A stretch of DNA of 64,000 bases from Hygrophila difformis (lineage: Eukaryota; Streptophyta; Magnoliopsida; Lamiales; Acanthaceae): contig JAOANR010000003.1 of assembly GCA_030278955.1 (NCBI GenBank), forward strand, positions 32,131,227 through 32,195,226, given 5' to 3'. The notes under the pieces were generated by a model. The model saw only the letters and a list, made by a program, of their open reading frames with translations. It was not told the DNA's origin and did not search any database. Made by a program: the position numbers and the translations under genes. Below are positions 9,282-20,777 of the stretch, piece by piece. The stretch's first letter is position 1, and every line of letters starts with the position of its first letter.

Positions 9282-12200
9282 TGTAACACCCCGATTTTTG
9301 ATAACCCAGGTCGGGATGTCACCGCCACACCTCCCAAGCAAGACACGGTTTCTCCGAGCTTGCTAGAGAGATGTAAGGCTATGGTTTTTCAGAATTTAAA
9401 ACATTTCAAACAGCGAATTTAGAAATATATAACAAAGATCATTACATAGTATTATCTAAGTTGCAGCGGAAAGTAATATTTAAATATAGATATAGCAGCG
9501 GAAATATAAATAGGGCCAACACGGTTAAAACAAGGGTTATACAGGCCCGTTATGCAAGTCATGTATAAAAACGAGAGTAAACGTTCCCAAAATCCCAATG
9601 CATGCTATGCTCATGTGTAAGCCTCATACTCTGAAAAGAAAAAGAGAGCAACGGTTTGTCAGCATAAACATGCTGAGTAAGTTAACCCCTAGCATACAGT
9701 AATGGGGTTTCAAAGCCTTTAGTTATTTAAGAAAGAATTGACTTACATTTAGCACGATTGCATGCACTATATAAAATAGCTCGACTAAATAATGGAATTT
9801 AATTGTATAAATCCAAGGTATGAATTCCAAATGATCAAAAATATAACTTGTAAGGTGATTAACTAAATTGACAAAAACCAAAACACAATTTAACAAGGAT
9901 TTAATTTAAATCTCTTATAAATTTATCGTTTCATTTCTTTTATAGATCACCATTCGCTAGGGCTCTTATGTCCACTAATCTCATGGTCAATATTTCACTA
10001 GGGCCCTTACGTCCGCTAGTCATACACTTGGGCCCTTATGTCCACAAGTCACATAATCAATATCGCGCTAGAGCTCTTACGTCCGCTAGACATACGCTTG
10101 GGCACTTATGTCCACAAGCCACATAGTCAATATTGATAGTATCTAACTTGGTCACAAATCACCAATGTTTCAAAAGAATTTAGAAAAATATTTTTATTTG
10201 TTTAGACATATCTCGTGAATCACGTGTTTCTCAAAAGACGAGTTTTTCAACATTTTAACCAAGCCATTTCCACAGTTTACGCCATCTCAGTTTAAAAATT
10301 CATTTCAAAGGAAGTCGACTTGAAATCTCTACAGTAGATCAAAAATACGCTAACGAACAACTTTCGTGTTTTAAGCTTTTCGAAATTATGTGAGGAAACG
10401 GGTGAAATTTTACAATCTTTACAAAAGCCAAAATCTGTCATAATTGTCTACACAGCGCACTGATTTTCAAAAGAGTTTTTGACATAGCAAACGACCTCCG
10501 AAATTTATGAAATTTTACTGACACTTAAAAGACACCAAAATAAACAAGTTTTATTAGAGGCAAATTATGCAAATTCAACACGAATTAAGTCAGATTAATC
10601 CACTAAGTTCGGTTTAAAAATCTGTCAACTTTTCCTTCTCGGACACAGTGTATTCAAAACGGGTTTTAACTATCCAAATTTAATGAAAATGCACGAAAAT
10701 TTACAGGCATATTCTCAAGACATTTATCTACAACTTTTATGTTTTCACCAAAAATTATTTTTGACCACAAGTGATAGAAAAATGCACATCAAGTTCGACC
10801 AAACAATCTGCCATGGTTTTCGAAAGAGTCATGCCTCACAAAAAATGTTCGACGCGGTTTGGGGTATCAAATCTTAGTGAAAATGCATAAAATTTTACAA
10901 AGGTATTCAAGACTCATAGATCTACAAATTTCATGTTTAACACAAGTCCTAATTTGGCCTAGATCCGAGGTCAAAATGGCTAACAAGTTCGAGATTCAAA
11001 TCTGCCAAAGTTCTAAATTCGAAAAACGGGCAGCAGTGTTCAGATTCGGTTTTTGGGCATCAAACCATAACGAAAAATTACGAAAATTTTACATAAGGTA
11101 GATATATGTCTTAGGAACACTTTTTATGTTTTGCGTTTTCTTGTTTAAAGACTTTTAAGGGTTCAAAAAATTCATCCAAAAACGCTGCGCGCGTGTGAGA
11201 CTTCTATTGACAGATTTTATTAAATTCTTGTGTTGAATCTTATGTTTGATCGATTTTTAGCCACCAAAAACCGTATGTAAGAATTAACTTACTTAATATG
11301 AGTTCTAAACAGCCCCTTGGGTCGTCCGGAATCTACGGACGGATCTCCTCAACACGGTTCTTCTTCCTTTGGCTCCGTTTTGTGTTTTTGAGAATAAAAA
11401 CCATAAGTTAGAATCTAAATCCGACGAAAACTATGAAATGAAGTTCACGACTTCATCTTACCACTATCTAGGATCTGAACACTTCCTCTCCACGTCCTCC
11501 TTGCTCCGGTTTGTTCGTAGGACGTTCAAGAATACAAGAAACTTGGGGGTTTTTTTTTTCGGTTTGAATGGTGGTGGGAGAGAAAGTGAGAGATTGGAGG
11601 CTGCCTTAGGATTAATTTAGGGTCTATAAATCTGAATTTAGGGAGTTAGGATCATCAAGAATCGTCCCATATCCCCTTTCCTCGGTGATTGTGTTTCCAT
11701 AGTCGGGGGTCGAAAATATAGTAAGAAATCGCCGAAATCGTGCAAGTGTGCAGCTGCCTCTGCAGGGGCGCGGTGGTGGCGCGGTCTTAGGGCAAACCCC
11801 GCGCGGCGACCGCGCGGCTCCGGCCTGGGCTGCGGCCTGGGCCGGGTCGTGCGATCCGTCGGGCCCTTTCTCCTCTCTTTCGGACTTCTGTCCTTCTCCG
11901 TTTTCGGGCTCGACTTTTCGGGTCGTTCTCGGGTTACGATTCCTTTCTTAAATTTATTTTGACTCAAATGAATTTCACATTCGAAATCTTGAATCCGTCG
12001 AGTTTGAATTCGTCGTCTTTCGACTCCCGTGTAATAATTTATCTAATTAAATTATTTCCGACTTCACGGGTTCTTGGAATGAAAATTCTTTTCCTTCTTG
12101 AATTTAATTCCAATCTTTTGGGATTAATCCATTGAATATCTTCGGGCTTCCTTTCCCTCTTTTATTCCATTTTGAATTTATCGGTAATTCATTTCCGAGC

Positions 12201-12711
12201 AATAATGAATTATTTTCTTTTTCTCGGAAATATTTCGGCCTTGATCGGATTAAGAAATAAATTTTATTCCTTTGGACGTCGATAAAAATCCCTGGTATTA
12301 CAGTCTACCCCCCTTAAGAATCAACTTCGTCCCCGAAGTTGCTTGTCATACTAGGGTTGCTTAAGAGCAAATTCTCGGGTATTACAACCTACTCTTCTTG
12401 GAAATCAACTTCGCCCTCGAAGTTGTGTGTTAGCTTCTCGCGAGCTTGGAGTTAAGGTCCTTTCTATTTTGTGATATTGTGCTATTCTTTGATTGCGTGA
12501 TTGTATCATTGTGTGTTGTTGTTTGATATTGTTTGAAATCGTTTGTTGGATATTGTTTGTATTTTTTTTATTATATCGTTTGACTGATCCCAGAATTAAA
12601 ATTTCCAGGTTGCCTACGTACCCCGTGAAGGGATCAAGTCATAACGTAGTTCAAAACAATTTGAATTTGTTTATTTATTGATTTGGGATACATAATATTC
12701 GGGTTGTTACA
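9282..12711 (-). repeat. Element A 5' LTR (long form, 3430 bp)
   Basis: Sense TGTAACAACCC at 12711 to GGGGTGTTACA at 9282. It is followed by the ACATT duplication, which excludes the shorter reading that ends the LTR at TGTAATACCC (12302). It contains the tandem repeat (about 9952-10135), the hairpin CAGCAT/ATGCTG at 9660-9675, and a GC-rich block at 11760-11850 that has a small insertion relative to the 3' LTR. Open frames inside are not coding. Confidence 0.9.
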
Positions 12712-12910
12712 ACATTTTGGCCCAATATAGAGGCTCAACATTTTTATTACTATTATCCATGGTATGAAATTATTTTTTTTGAAACACATGGATAAAATTT
12801 AAATTTTATTGGGGGGATTGCATATGCATACTTGCATGTAGACTTGAATTCTTGCATCTCCTAACTCTACATTTGACATGTTCTAACTCTAACCTACTTG
12901 TTGACACTAG
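12712..12910 (+). other. Element 1 leader, right part
   Basis: The leader resumes after element A. The arms TATCCATG (12754-12761) and CATGGATA (12787-12794) form a hairpin equivalent to the CCATGG hairpin of A, C and D but with swapped outer pairs. GGGGGGATTGCATATGCATA (about 12812-12831) is the conserved leader motif. The leader ORF starts at 12911. Confidence 0.7.
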
Positions 12911-13306
12911 ATGGCTGAACCAAACGCGAATGTGGTGAACCTTATGATGAAATTAGCCAACGCGTATTTCGAATCTCAGCAATATATAAATTATTTCAAG
13001 ATGCGAGTAGGACAGCTAGAAGCTAACATGGCCCATCTGGGACACCTTAGGGAAGCTGACCATCATGACATAACCCAACTCAAGGCCCAAGTCGCCGAAC
13101 TTCAAGCCCATGTGGTTACACTTCAAAACAAGAATAACGAATTAGAGATGCAAGTAGGGCACTTGGGGATGGAGCTGACTAACTTAGCTGATGACATATT
13201 TCCTCATAGCCCTGAGCCCACTTCCGATGATGGGCCATCCAGCCCGATCGACATATCCAGCGACGAGGATAATCCCATTGAGGATGCACCTACCTATTCA
13301 CTCTAG
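12911..13306 (+). CDS. Leader ORF: small coiled-coil protein upstream of gag/pol
   Basis: A 131-residue protein starting MAEPNANVVNLMMKLAN. It has a long heptad-like region (about residues 8-95; QLEANMAHLGHLREADHH, then QLKAQVAELQ and LQNKNNELEMQVGHLG) and an acidic Ser/Asp/Glu/Pro-rich tail ending DAPTYSL. A homologue of 108 residues precedes gag in element C (23268-23594) and a broken one lies in element B (46150-46535). All share the core LREADHH and the N-terminal NLM(M/V)K(L/M) pattern. It has no zinc knuckle and is not gag. The function is unknown; self-association through the coiled coil is inferred. It sits between PBS and gag, and AATAAA follows 80 bp after its stop. Confidence 0.75.
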   Translation: MAEPNANVVNLMMKLANAYFESQQYINYFKMRVGQLEANMAHLGHLREADHHDITQLKAQVAELQAHVVTLQNKNNELEMQVGHLGMELTNLADDIFPHSPEPTSDDGPSSPIDISSDEDNPIEDAPTYSL

Positions 13307-13981
13307 ACTTAGATATATATATATATATATATATTGATGCACTATATCTACTAGTACTACTAATTCCATTCTTATGATTGTACTCGAATAAAATTTTCTA
13401 TTGAGCAATGAAAATTATGAGCATTTATTACACAAGGATATTTAAATTACTAGATATATTTTATTTTTCAAATGCCTTGATGAGACTCAATCAAACAAAC
13501 ATACAAGGTATTTGTTAAATTAAATAAATAAATAATATATAAGCATATACAATAAAGAGATAACAATCAAACAATGGTACCTCAAACCCTAAACCCTAAT
13601 TCATAGAATCTGTCACGAAATCGAACGAACCAAGGTATAGAAACTGAGATTGACAAGTTAAAGGGGGAGATTCATACCTTACTTAGTGAAAACGAGATGG
13701 GACTCGAAGCGATTTGGAAGTGGGGGATCGAATTTCAGAGGATTTTGAGGGAGTATTCGGAAATGGGGGAGGAAATGGGGAACTCGCGCACCCCCACCCC
13801 CGAAACCCCTTTTTCTTCAAACTGCCAAAACCGCGCGGTCACGACGCGTTATTGGCCGAAACCGCGCGGACATCGCCCGGGCCCCGATTTTCGTTTTATT
13901 ATTTCTTTTTTTTTATTATGTTTTCCTCACTTCTTTCTACCTTACACCACTTAGTTGAACCGAGCTCACATTGGTAATGTG
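13307..13981 (+). other. Non-coding segment in place of gag-protease-RT in element 1
   Basis: A (TA)n run (13315-13334) and AATAAA at 13387-13392 lie downstream of the leader ORF. The AATAAA neighbourhood (CGAATAAAATTTTCTATTG) and the stretch ACAATCAAACAAxGGTACCTC near 13565 are also found in B on the other strand (46044-46058 and around 36650-36680). The block 13760-13900 is GC-rich (CCGCGCGG twice). The short frames here have no recognisable product. The segment joins directly to RT at 13982. Confidence 0.6.
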
Positions 13982-14788
13982 ATATGACGACATCCTGATC
14001 TACTCGAAGAGCGAGGGAGAGCATTCCCAACATTTGCATCAAGTGTTAGGGATCTTGCGCAAGAACGAACTCTATGGGAAGTTGTCCAAATGCGAATTTT
14101 GGTTGAAAGAAGTAGCATTCCTTGGACACATAGTAACCGCCACTGGAGTTTCAGTAGATCCGGCAAAGGTATCGGCAATAACCGAGTGGGTATCGCCGAA
14201 AAGTCCAACCGAAATAAGGAGTTTCCTTGGACTACCTGGATATTATAGGCGATTTGTGAAAGATTTCTCAAAAATCGCACGACCCTTAATTCAGCTACTG
14301 AAAAAGGGAGTGAAATACGAGTGGACTAGTGAGTGTGAGTCCGCATTCCTAGAACTAAAGAAACGACTTACCACTACACCCCTATTAACACTGTAATCGG
14401 AGGATGGTGATTTCGAGGTTTACAGTGACGCTTCGAGGGAAGGTCTAGGATGCGTCTTAATGCAAGACTCGAAAGTCATCGCATACGCATTGCGTCAATT
14501 GAAACCTCATGAGGCAAACTATCCGACACACGACTTGGAGTTGGCGGCAGTCGTATTTGCTCTGAAGATATGGAGACATTATCTCTATGGGCGAAAGTGT
14601 CGAATGTTCACTGACCACAAGAGCCTCAAGTAAATATTCACTCAGAAGGAGTTGAATTTAAGGCAAAAGAGGTGGTTGGAACTAATAAAGGCCTACGATC
14701 TCGAAATTGCGTATCACGAAGGAAAGGCCAACGTGGTAACCCCCGGCTACCCTGAGTCGGAAGACCCAGCACGTAGCGAACTCGCTGG
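13982..14788 (+). pseudogene. Element 1 pol remnant: RT C-terminal half and RNase H
   Basis: Reading starts at [14 protein letters not shown], the RT catalytic motif, and continues through the RT thumb/connection ([37 protein letters not shown]). The RNase H domain begins [16 protein letters not shown] and includes [20 protein letters not shown] and MFTDHKSLK. Stops occur at 14394-14396 and at 14631-14633 (TAA where relatives have a Tyr codon), and the frame is lost near 14740. The reading ends at the GCTGG duplication where B inserted and resumes at 49331. The N-terminal half of RT is absent, so it is inactive. Confidence 0.9.
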
Positions 14789-15478
14789 TGTAACACCCCG
14801 GATTTGATAACCCAGGCCGGGATGCCACCCCCACACCTCCCCAGCAAGACACGGATTCTCCGAGCTTGCTAACGAGATGCAAGGCTATGGGTATTGCAAA
14901 GAGTTTTAAAACAAGTCCGGAAATTACTTAAAAATAATAATGTAATCTCATCCACACATAATAATAATACTAATAAGTTGCAGCGGAAATATTAAAATGG
15001 GGTCGACATGGCCAAAACTCAAGTTATACAGGCCCGATATGCAAGTATCATAAAAACGACCATTTAATGTTTAAAAAGGTGTCCCCCAAATGCACATGCT
15101 TATGCATTTTCTCCATACTCTGAAAAAAAAAGGAAAACAACAATTTTATCAGTATTATAAAATACTGAGTAAGTCGATCCTAACATAGCAATAAAGGGGT
15201 TCAATTTAATAATTAAAATTTTACTCCTAATCATGCATGCAAGACATTCCATTTACCAATTTAAAAACAATAAGAATTTAATTTGTATACTTGAACAGGC
15301 ATTTAAATTCATAAATAATAATTTAAGCATGGTGTAAATTTAAGACATAATTTAAATGCATAATTAAAGACATAAAATAAATAAATAAATACATAAAAAA
15401 GGATTAAGTCTTTTAATTTCTCCCGTTATGCCACCATCTCAACAATATTTAGTTTAGCCGGCAATCCGGCGGCCGCAG
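14789..15478 (-). repeat. Element B 3' LTR, distal part
   Basis: This is the U5-side 690 bp of B's 3' LTR. It begins TGTAACACCCCGGATTTG on the plus strand and includes the perfect hairpin CAGTATT/AATACTG at 15150-15167 and an acceptor-like CTG (sense CAG) at 15120-15122. It is interrupted by C after CGCAG (15474-15478) and continues at 26539. The uninterrupted copy at 46972-47640 confirms the continuity. Confidence 0.9.
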
Positions 15479-15830
15479 TGTAACACTCCGGTTTTTGGTA
15501 ACCCAGGTCGGGATGTCACCGCCACACCTCCCTAGCAAGACACGGTTTCTCCTCGCTTACTAAAGAGATGCAAGGCTAGGTATTGCAGAATTTAAAATAT
15601 TTAAAACATTTAAAAATAGCCCATACGATATAAGTTCGAGAATAATATCATAATGCAGCGGAAAAATAATATCCAAGTATAAGTATTGCAGCGGAAAATG
15701 TAAATAGGGCCAACCTGGCCAAAACACGGGTTAAACAAGCCCGTTTATTCTATAGTCTAATGCAAAAATCAAATGTTTAAATGTTCCCAAAAATCCCATG
15801 CATGTAGTGCTCATGTTCATTCCACATACT

Positions 15831-16371
15831 CTGTAAGAAAAAGAAATGAAATGGTTTGGTCAGCACAACTTGCTGAGTAAGTTAACACATACATAATCGT
15901 GGGGTTTCAAAGTCATTAATTTAATACTTAAATAAAAGCATGCCATTAAATCATAAACACTTTAATTTAATTAACTAAATGACTTGCATAATTTAATTCA
16001 TGGCTCTAATTAAAAACACATTTAACATAATTTAAATTAAAAGCCATAATTAATTTAAATAAAATATTAAATAATTTAAATAAACCAAAATAAACATTTT
16101 AATTATCCCCATTACACCCAAGATTTAGTATTTCAGTAATTCACGATTGCATTGCAATCTCGTCAAGTGTAGTCGGTAGTCCGGCGGCCGCAACCGTATC
16201 TGCCGTACCCAGTACCACTCCGGGGCCTCGGGAAACCCATGTGGATATTCTCGAGAGTGTAGGTCATATGTCTCATGCCGTTTTGGCAATGTATCTCAAA
16301 TTTCGCGCGGGGTCACCATCGTCCATAAAGGCACGAAGTGAACAGTTAGGGGCACCCTGCAGAGCACTCAC
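15831..16371 (-). promoter_or_regulatory. Putative LTR leader intron of element C (3' LTR copy)
   Basis: Sense AATTAGGG|GTGAGTGCTC (donor, 16371) and TTTCTTTTTCTTACAG|AG (acceptor, 15831) would give 541 nt. In the 5' LTR the matching sites are 24839 and 24298 (542 nt). The hairpin CAGCA/TGCTG (15861-15875) with CTGAC as branch-point candidate lies just upstream of the acceptor. Inference from motifs and conserved spacing. Confidence 0.5.
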
Positions 16372-17469
16372 CCCTAATTTTGATCGATCAAGTTTGTAAG
16401 GGGATTTTTCAAAATTCTTGTTTCGTATAATTTATTTCAAAAAGAGATTCCTACTCGTTTAAACCTTAAAGGCTAATTTCACCGTTTCACAAGATTTTCA
16501 AGATTTGACTTCGGTAAACCACTGTTTACTCCAAAATTAACTAAAAATCAGTTTTATGTCCGAAAATCCTGAAACTTTACCAGTGACTCGAAAACATAGA
16601 GACAAACAAGTTTCGTGTTTTAACTTTTTCGATCCGAGTTAAGAAAATAAGTCAAAAACGCAGATTTCTATCAGGTTACAAATCTGTCCGAAAATTTCAA
16701 CAGCAGTTTCAAGATTTCATGATCTACCATAGCAAACTAACTCCAAATTTGATGAAATTTTTCAGAGAGATACTTAAGACGTATATCTACAACTTTCATG
16801 TTCGACTAAAGTTCTGAATCGGCTTAGATCTATTGTCAAAAACGTCTACAAGTTCGGACCTAAGTTCTGTCAAGATTTCAAGAATCATATTTAAAACAGT
16901 TCGGTTTGGGATCGATTTCAGATATCAAAACATAATGCAAAATTCCGAAACTTTTATAGAAGATAGATCTATGTCCTAGGAACATTTGTCATGTTTTAAG
17001 TTTTCTCGTTTGAACAGTTTTAAGGTTCGAAAAAATCGTGCAAAAACGTTGCGTTGAAGAGGGTTTCATGTTGATAGATTTTACGTTCTTGGTTTAGATC
17101 TTTAGATTAAATAAATTTTAAGTCTCCCAAACCATGTAAGTATTAACTTAAAGAATTCATGATCGTCTCGGCTCGTCGATTCGGAGGCGTGGCTTCCAGT
17201 CCACCGTTTATCTCCTCGGTTCGTCGGGTTCTTTGTTCTAGATCCGGTTCGTGGTGTAGAAAAGAAAAAGATTAAGCTAGGATTCATTTTCGAATCAAGA
17301 ACGTAAAGGAACAAACGGATCAGAACTTACCACGACGATAGAAGACTACGAATTCGTCCAAAACAGCTTCTCTCTGGGTCTCGTGCCTCCGACGACTCCG
17401 GGATTAAGGTTTTCGAACGTATGGAGAGTATGAAGGTTTTGAAAAGTGTTCGGGATAGACTAGGACGAC

Positions 17470-17477
17470 TATTTATA
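17470..17477 (-). promoter_or_regulatory. TATA box of element C LTR promoter
   Basis: Sense CTCTATAAATAGTC. The same box is in the 5' LTR (25988-25995) and in D's 5' LTR (35523-35530). It would place U3 at roughly 540 bp and the transcription start shortly downstream. Confidence 0.65.
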
Positions 17478-18009
17478 GAGGTAAGGGACCTAGGGGACGT
17501 CCAAGGTCGGCCTTAATGAGTCTTGAGCCGCAAGGTGAGCAACCGAAGTCGAAAAATCCGGATTCGGGCGAGAGAATCTCGCAACAGCCGTTTCTGTCCG
17601 CAGGCGCGGGGTTGGCGCGCGGCTAGGGGAAACCCCACGCGGTCCACGCTTGGACTTCGGTCCGGGCGGGTCGTGCGATCCGTCGGGCATTTCCTCCTCT
17701 GTTTCGGACTTCTATCCCTCTATGTTCTCGGATTCCGATTTCCGGGATATTTTCGGGCTCCTATTTCCTATCGTCATTTTATTCGGATCTAAATTTAAGT
17801 TTGGACTCGAGTTAGTCGGTGTTGGGTTCCCGTGTAACAATTTATTCGATTAAATTATCTTTAGTATTGGAACTTTAATTCCTTTTTAGGTTAGATTTCA
17901 TTTCTCATTTCCTTTCCTCTTTATTTACATATTGTATTTATTTATTATTTATTTATTTATTTATCTAGTTATTTATTTATTTTATGTTGCAAAATTCTCG
18001 GGTATTACA

Positions 18010-18251
18010 GTCTACCCTCCTTAAGAATCAACTTCGTCCTCAAAGTTGTGTTTCGGCTTTTCTCGTGCTAAGGACTTTTTGTTTGTTTTATTATTTTGTG
18101 ACTGAACTTAGAATTAAAACTTCTAAGCTGCCTACGTACCCAGTGAAGGGATCAAGCCATAACGTAGTTCAAAACAATTTGAATTTGTTTGTTTGTTTAC
18201 AAAATGCACGAAAATACACGGTGTTACATCCTCTCCCCCTTAAGATTGCAG
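18010..18251 (-). promoter_or_regulatory. Two polypurine tracts of element C
   Basis: Polypurine tract 2 (sense CTTAAGGAGGGTAGAC, complement of 18010-18025) abuts the LTR and is the one this element used. Polypurine tract 1 (sense CTTAAGGGGGAGAGGA, complement of 18229-18244) lies 220 bp upstream and is followed by TGTAACACCG, an LTR-start look-alike. Between them is the conserved stretch CTACGTTATGGCTTGATCCC…GGGTACGTAGGC. In element A the upstream tract is the one used. Confidence 0.8.
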
Positions 18252-19572
18252 TTATGTCCCCATAACTGTGTCGGCGTCGGCTTGGAACAGTGTCGGGTAA
18301 TGCTCTCTCATGTCAGATTCTAATTCCCAAGTCGCGGTTTCACTTTTATGGTTTGACCAAAGAACCTTGACCATCTTGACGGTTCTATTCCTCGTTACTC
18401 GCTCCTTCACGTCTAGAATTCGCACTGGGACTTCTTCGTAAGTCATATCGTCATCGAGTTCGATCACTTCCGGCTGAAGTGCATGTGTCGGGTCCAGCAC
18501 ATATTTCTTTAGTTGTGAGACATGGAAGACATTATGAACTCGATCTAATTGTGGTGGTAAAGCCAGTCGGTAGGCCAAATTTCCGACTCGTTCTAGAATT
18601 TCGTAAGATCCTATGTATCGAGGACTCAGCTTTCCTCGTTTGCCAAAGCGCATCACCCCCTTCATGGGTGATATCTTTAGCATGACCTATCTCCCACTTG
18701 AAATTCTAGGTCTCGTCGTCTCACGTCAGCATAACCCTTCTGACGGTCTTGAGTGGCTTTCATTTTCCTTTGAATCACCTTGATCTGTTGAGCCATTTCT
18801 TCGACAAGTTGTGGTCCCACTACCATAGACTTATTGTTTTCTTCCCAGCTCAACGGGCTTCGGCACTTTCGTCCATACAACGCCTCGAAAGGTGCCATGC
18901 CAATGCTAGCATGGTAGCTATTGTTATAGGAAAACTCAATTAAGGGTAAATGAGTTTCCCAATTTCCCTTGAACTCCAACACACATGCTCTCAGCATTTC
19001 TTCTAGTGTTTGGATTGTTCTCTCGGTTTGTCCATCCGTCATCGGGTGGAATGCGGTGCTCATTTTGATTTGAGTACCGAGAGCTTTTTGTAACTCCGTC
19101 CAAAAATGAGAGACAAATCTACTGTCTCTCTCAGAAATAATGTCATGTGGTACTCCATGTCGTCGTACCACATTATCAATGTAGGCTCGGGCCAGTTGGT
19201 CCATAGTCCACGTGTCCTTCATTGGGGTAAATATGGCCGTTTTTGTTAGCCTATCCACAATCACCCAAATCTTGTTCATGCCTTTAGGTGATCGTGGTAA
19301 TCCCGAGACAAAGTCCATTGAGATGCTATCCCACTTCCAACTTGGAATCTCTAGTGGTTGCTCAACCCTAAGGGTTTATGTCTCACTGCCTTAACCCTTT
19401 GGCAGGTGAGGCATTTCGCCACGAAGTCTGCCACTTCCTTCTTCATTCCCGACCACCAATAGATCTTCTTCAGATCCTTATAATGTTTGTCGCCTCTGGG
19501 ATGCACCGAATATGGTGTGTTGTGCCCTTCATCCATCAACCTTTGCTTTAGCTCGGCACACATCTGGGGCAC
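18252..19572 (-). pseudogene. Element C pol: integrase and chromodomain
   Basis: Sense order: the zinc-binding N-terminus (HNTPYSVHPRGDKHY, CLTCQRVKA), the DD35E core ([49 protein letters not shown]), the GPY/F module ([23 protein letters not shown]) and a C-terminal chromodomain (YEEVPVRILDVKERVTRNR, VKVLWSNH, ATWELESDM) ending VMGT. Chromodomains tether integration to modified chromatin. A TGA at 19573-19575 replaces a conserved Trp just upstream. One-base deletions near 19364 (KPLGL/QPLEI junction) and 18686 (VGD/KVMLK junction) shift the frame. It is not functional as it stands. Confidence 0.92.
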
Positions 19573-19575
19573 GCA

Positions 19576-20777
19576 TCATCTCCCCTTGAAGCGAATGCTT
19601 CCATCCTCATGGATAGCAAATCCTATTGCCTTTCCCTCGACAATATACCCCTTTATCCTCTCCAATTTTGCGTCGCCCGGTTGGGCGAGTCTAATCTCGT
19701 CCAATATTGGAATTTCTATGACCATTGCGTTGATCGTTCCACTCACTGTGCCCGGATGCACAAGTTCCACATCCAATCTCGCCAAATCCATGTACAATGC
19801 CGGCGAAATTACCAACGAGTTTGTCACGTGTTGGGTTTTCCGGCTTAGGGCATCGGCTACCACATTTGCCTTCCCTTCGTGGTAGGATATTTCCAAATCA
19901 TAATCCTTAATAAGTTCCAACCACCTTCGCTGTCTCAGATTCAACTCCTTCTGAGTGAATATATATTTCAAGCTCTTGTGGTCGGTGAACATTCGACACT
20001 TTCGCCCATAGAGATAATGTCTCCATATCTTTAGAGCGAAAACAACCACTGCCAACTCCAGGTCGTGTGTCGGGTAATTTTCTTCGTGAGGTTTCAGTTG
20101 GCGTGATGCGTATGCAACGACCCTCGGGTCTTGCATCAAGACACAACCTAAACCTTCCTTCGAAGCATCGCTGTAAACTTCGAAGTCACCATTCTCTAAT
20201 GGTAGCGTCAATACGGGTGTTGTTGTGAGTTGTTTCTTAACTCTTGAAACGCAGCCTCACACGCCTCTGTCCACTCGTATTTTACTCCCTTCTTTAGTAG
20301 CTGGGTTAAAGGACGTGCGATTTTCAAAAAATCCTTCACGAAACGTCTATAGTACCCAACCAATCCAAGGAAACTCCTTATTTCCGTTGGACTCGTCGGC
20401 GCTGCCCACTCCGTTACGGCAGAAACTTTCGTCGGATCCACTGAGACTCCATCAGCAGATATTATATGTCCAAGAAATGCTACTTCCTTTAACCAGGAAT
20501 CGCATTTGGACAACTTGCTGTATAGTTGGTTCTTTCGCAAGATCCCTAACACTTGGTGTAAGTGTTGGGCATGCTCCTCCTCGCTCTTCGAGTAGATCGG
20601 GATGTCGTCAATGAACACCACGACGCACTGATCTAACAATTCTCTAAACACATTGTTCATGAGGTTCATGAACATTGCTGGAGCATTTGTTCACCCAAAA
20701 GATAACACTGTGAACTCGTAGTGGCCATATCGAGTTCGAAACGCCGTCTTCGGATTGTCCTTCTCGGCGATCCTCAA
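19576..20777 (-). pseudogene. Element C pol: RT C-terminal half and RNase H
   Basis: After an in-frame TAG at 20775-20777 (CAG in relatives, Gln of GYHQLR) the frame continues through RT. It includes [19 protein letters not shown] (the catalytic DD is intact, and Pro replaces the usual Leu), [15 protein letters not shown] and [17 protein letters not shown] second stop lies near 20693 (TGA in SFG*TNAPAMF). A one-base deletion near 20239 shifts into the RNase H frame ([60 protein letters not shown]). Confidence 0.92.

Larger units (their letters stand above)
4048..12711 (-). mobile_element. Element A: gag-only Ty3/gypsy element (TR-GAG type)
   Basis: The 8664-bp element has two long LTRs (4048-7466 and 9282-12711) and an internal region of 1815 bp with PBS, leader, one intact gag ORF, a terminal palindrome and a polypurine tract. 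No protease, RT, RNase H or integrase sequence is present. The duplication ACATT (4043-4047 and 12712-12716) proves a single insertion into element 1 and fixes the long LTR boundaries. The LTRs are highly alike, so insertion is fairly recent. With gag but no pol, mobility would need reverse transcriptase and integrase from an autonomous relative such as an intact version of C (inference). Confidence 0.9.
15479..18009 (-). repeat. Element C 3' LTR (short form, 2531 bp)
   Basis: Sense TGTAATACCCGAGAATTTTG at 18009 to GGGGTGTTACA-like end at 15479. TATAAATA is at the complement of 17470-17477 in the context CCTCTATAAATAGTC, and the sense GTGAGTGC donor and CAG acceptor follow downstream. A run of TTTA/ATTT repeats (about 17937-17986) lies near the U3 start. 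A GC-rich block is at 17590-17650. Confidence 0.9.

Noticed and set aside
9282..12302. Reading element A's LTR as ending at TGTAATACCC (short form)
   Set aside because: The flank at 12303 is not a duplication of the left flank, whereas extending to 12711 gives the exact duplication ACATT.
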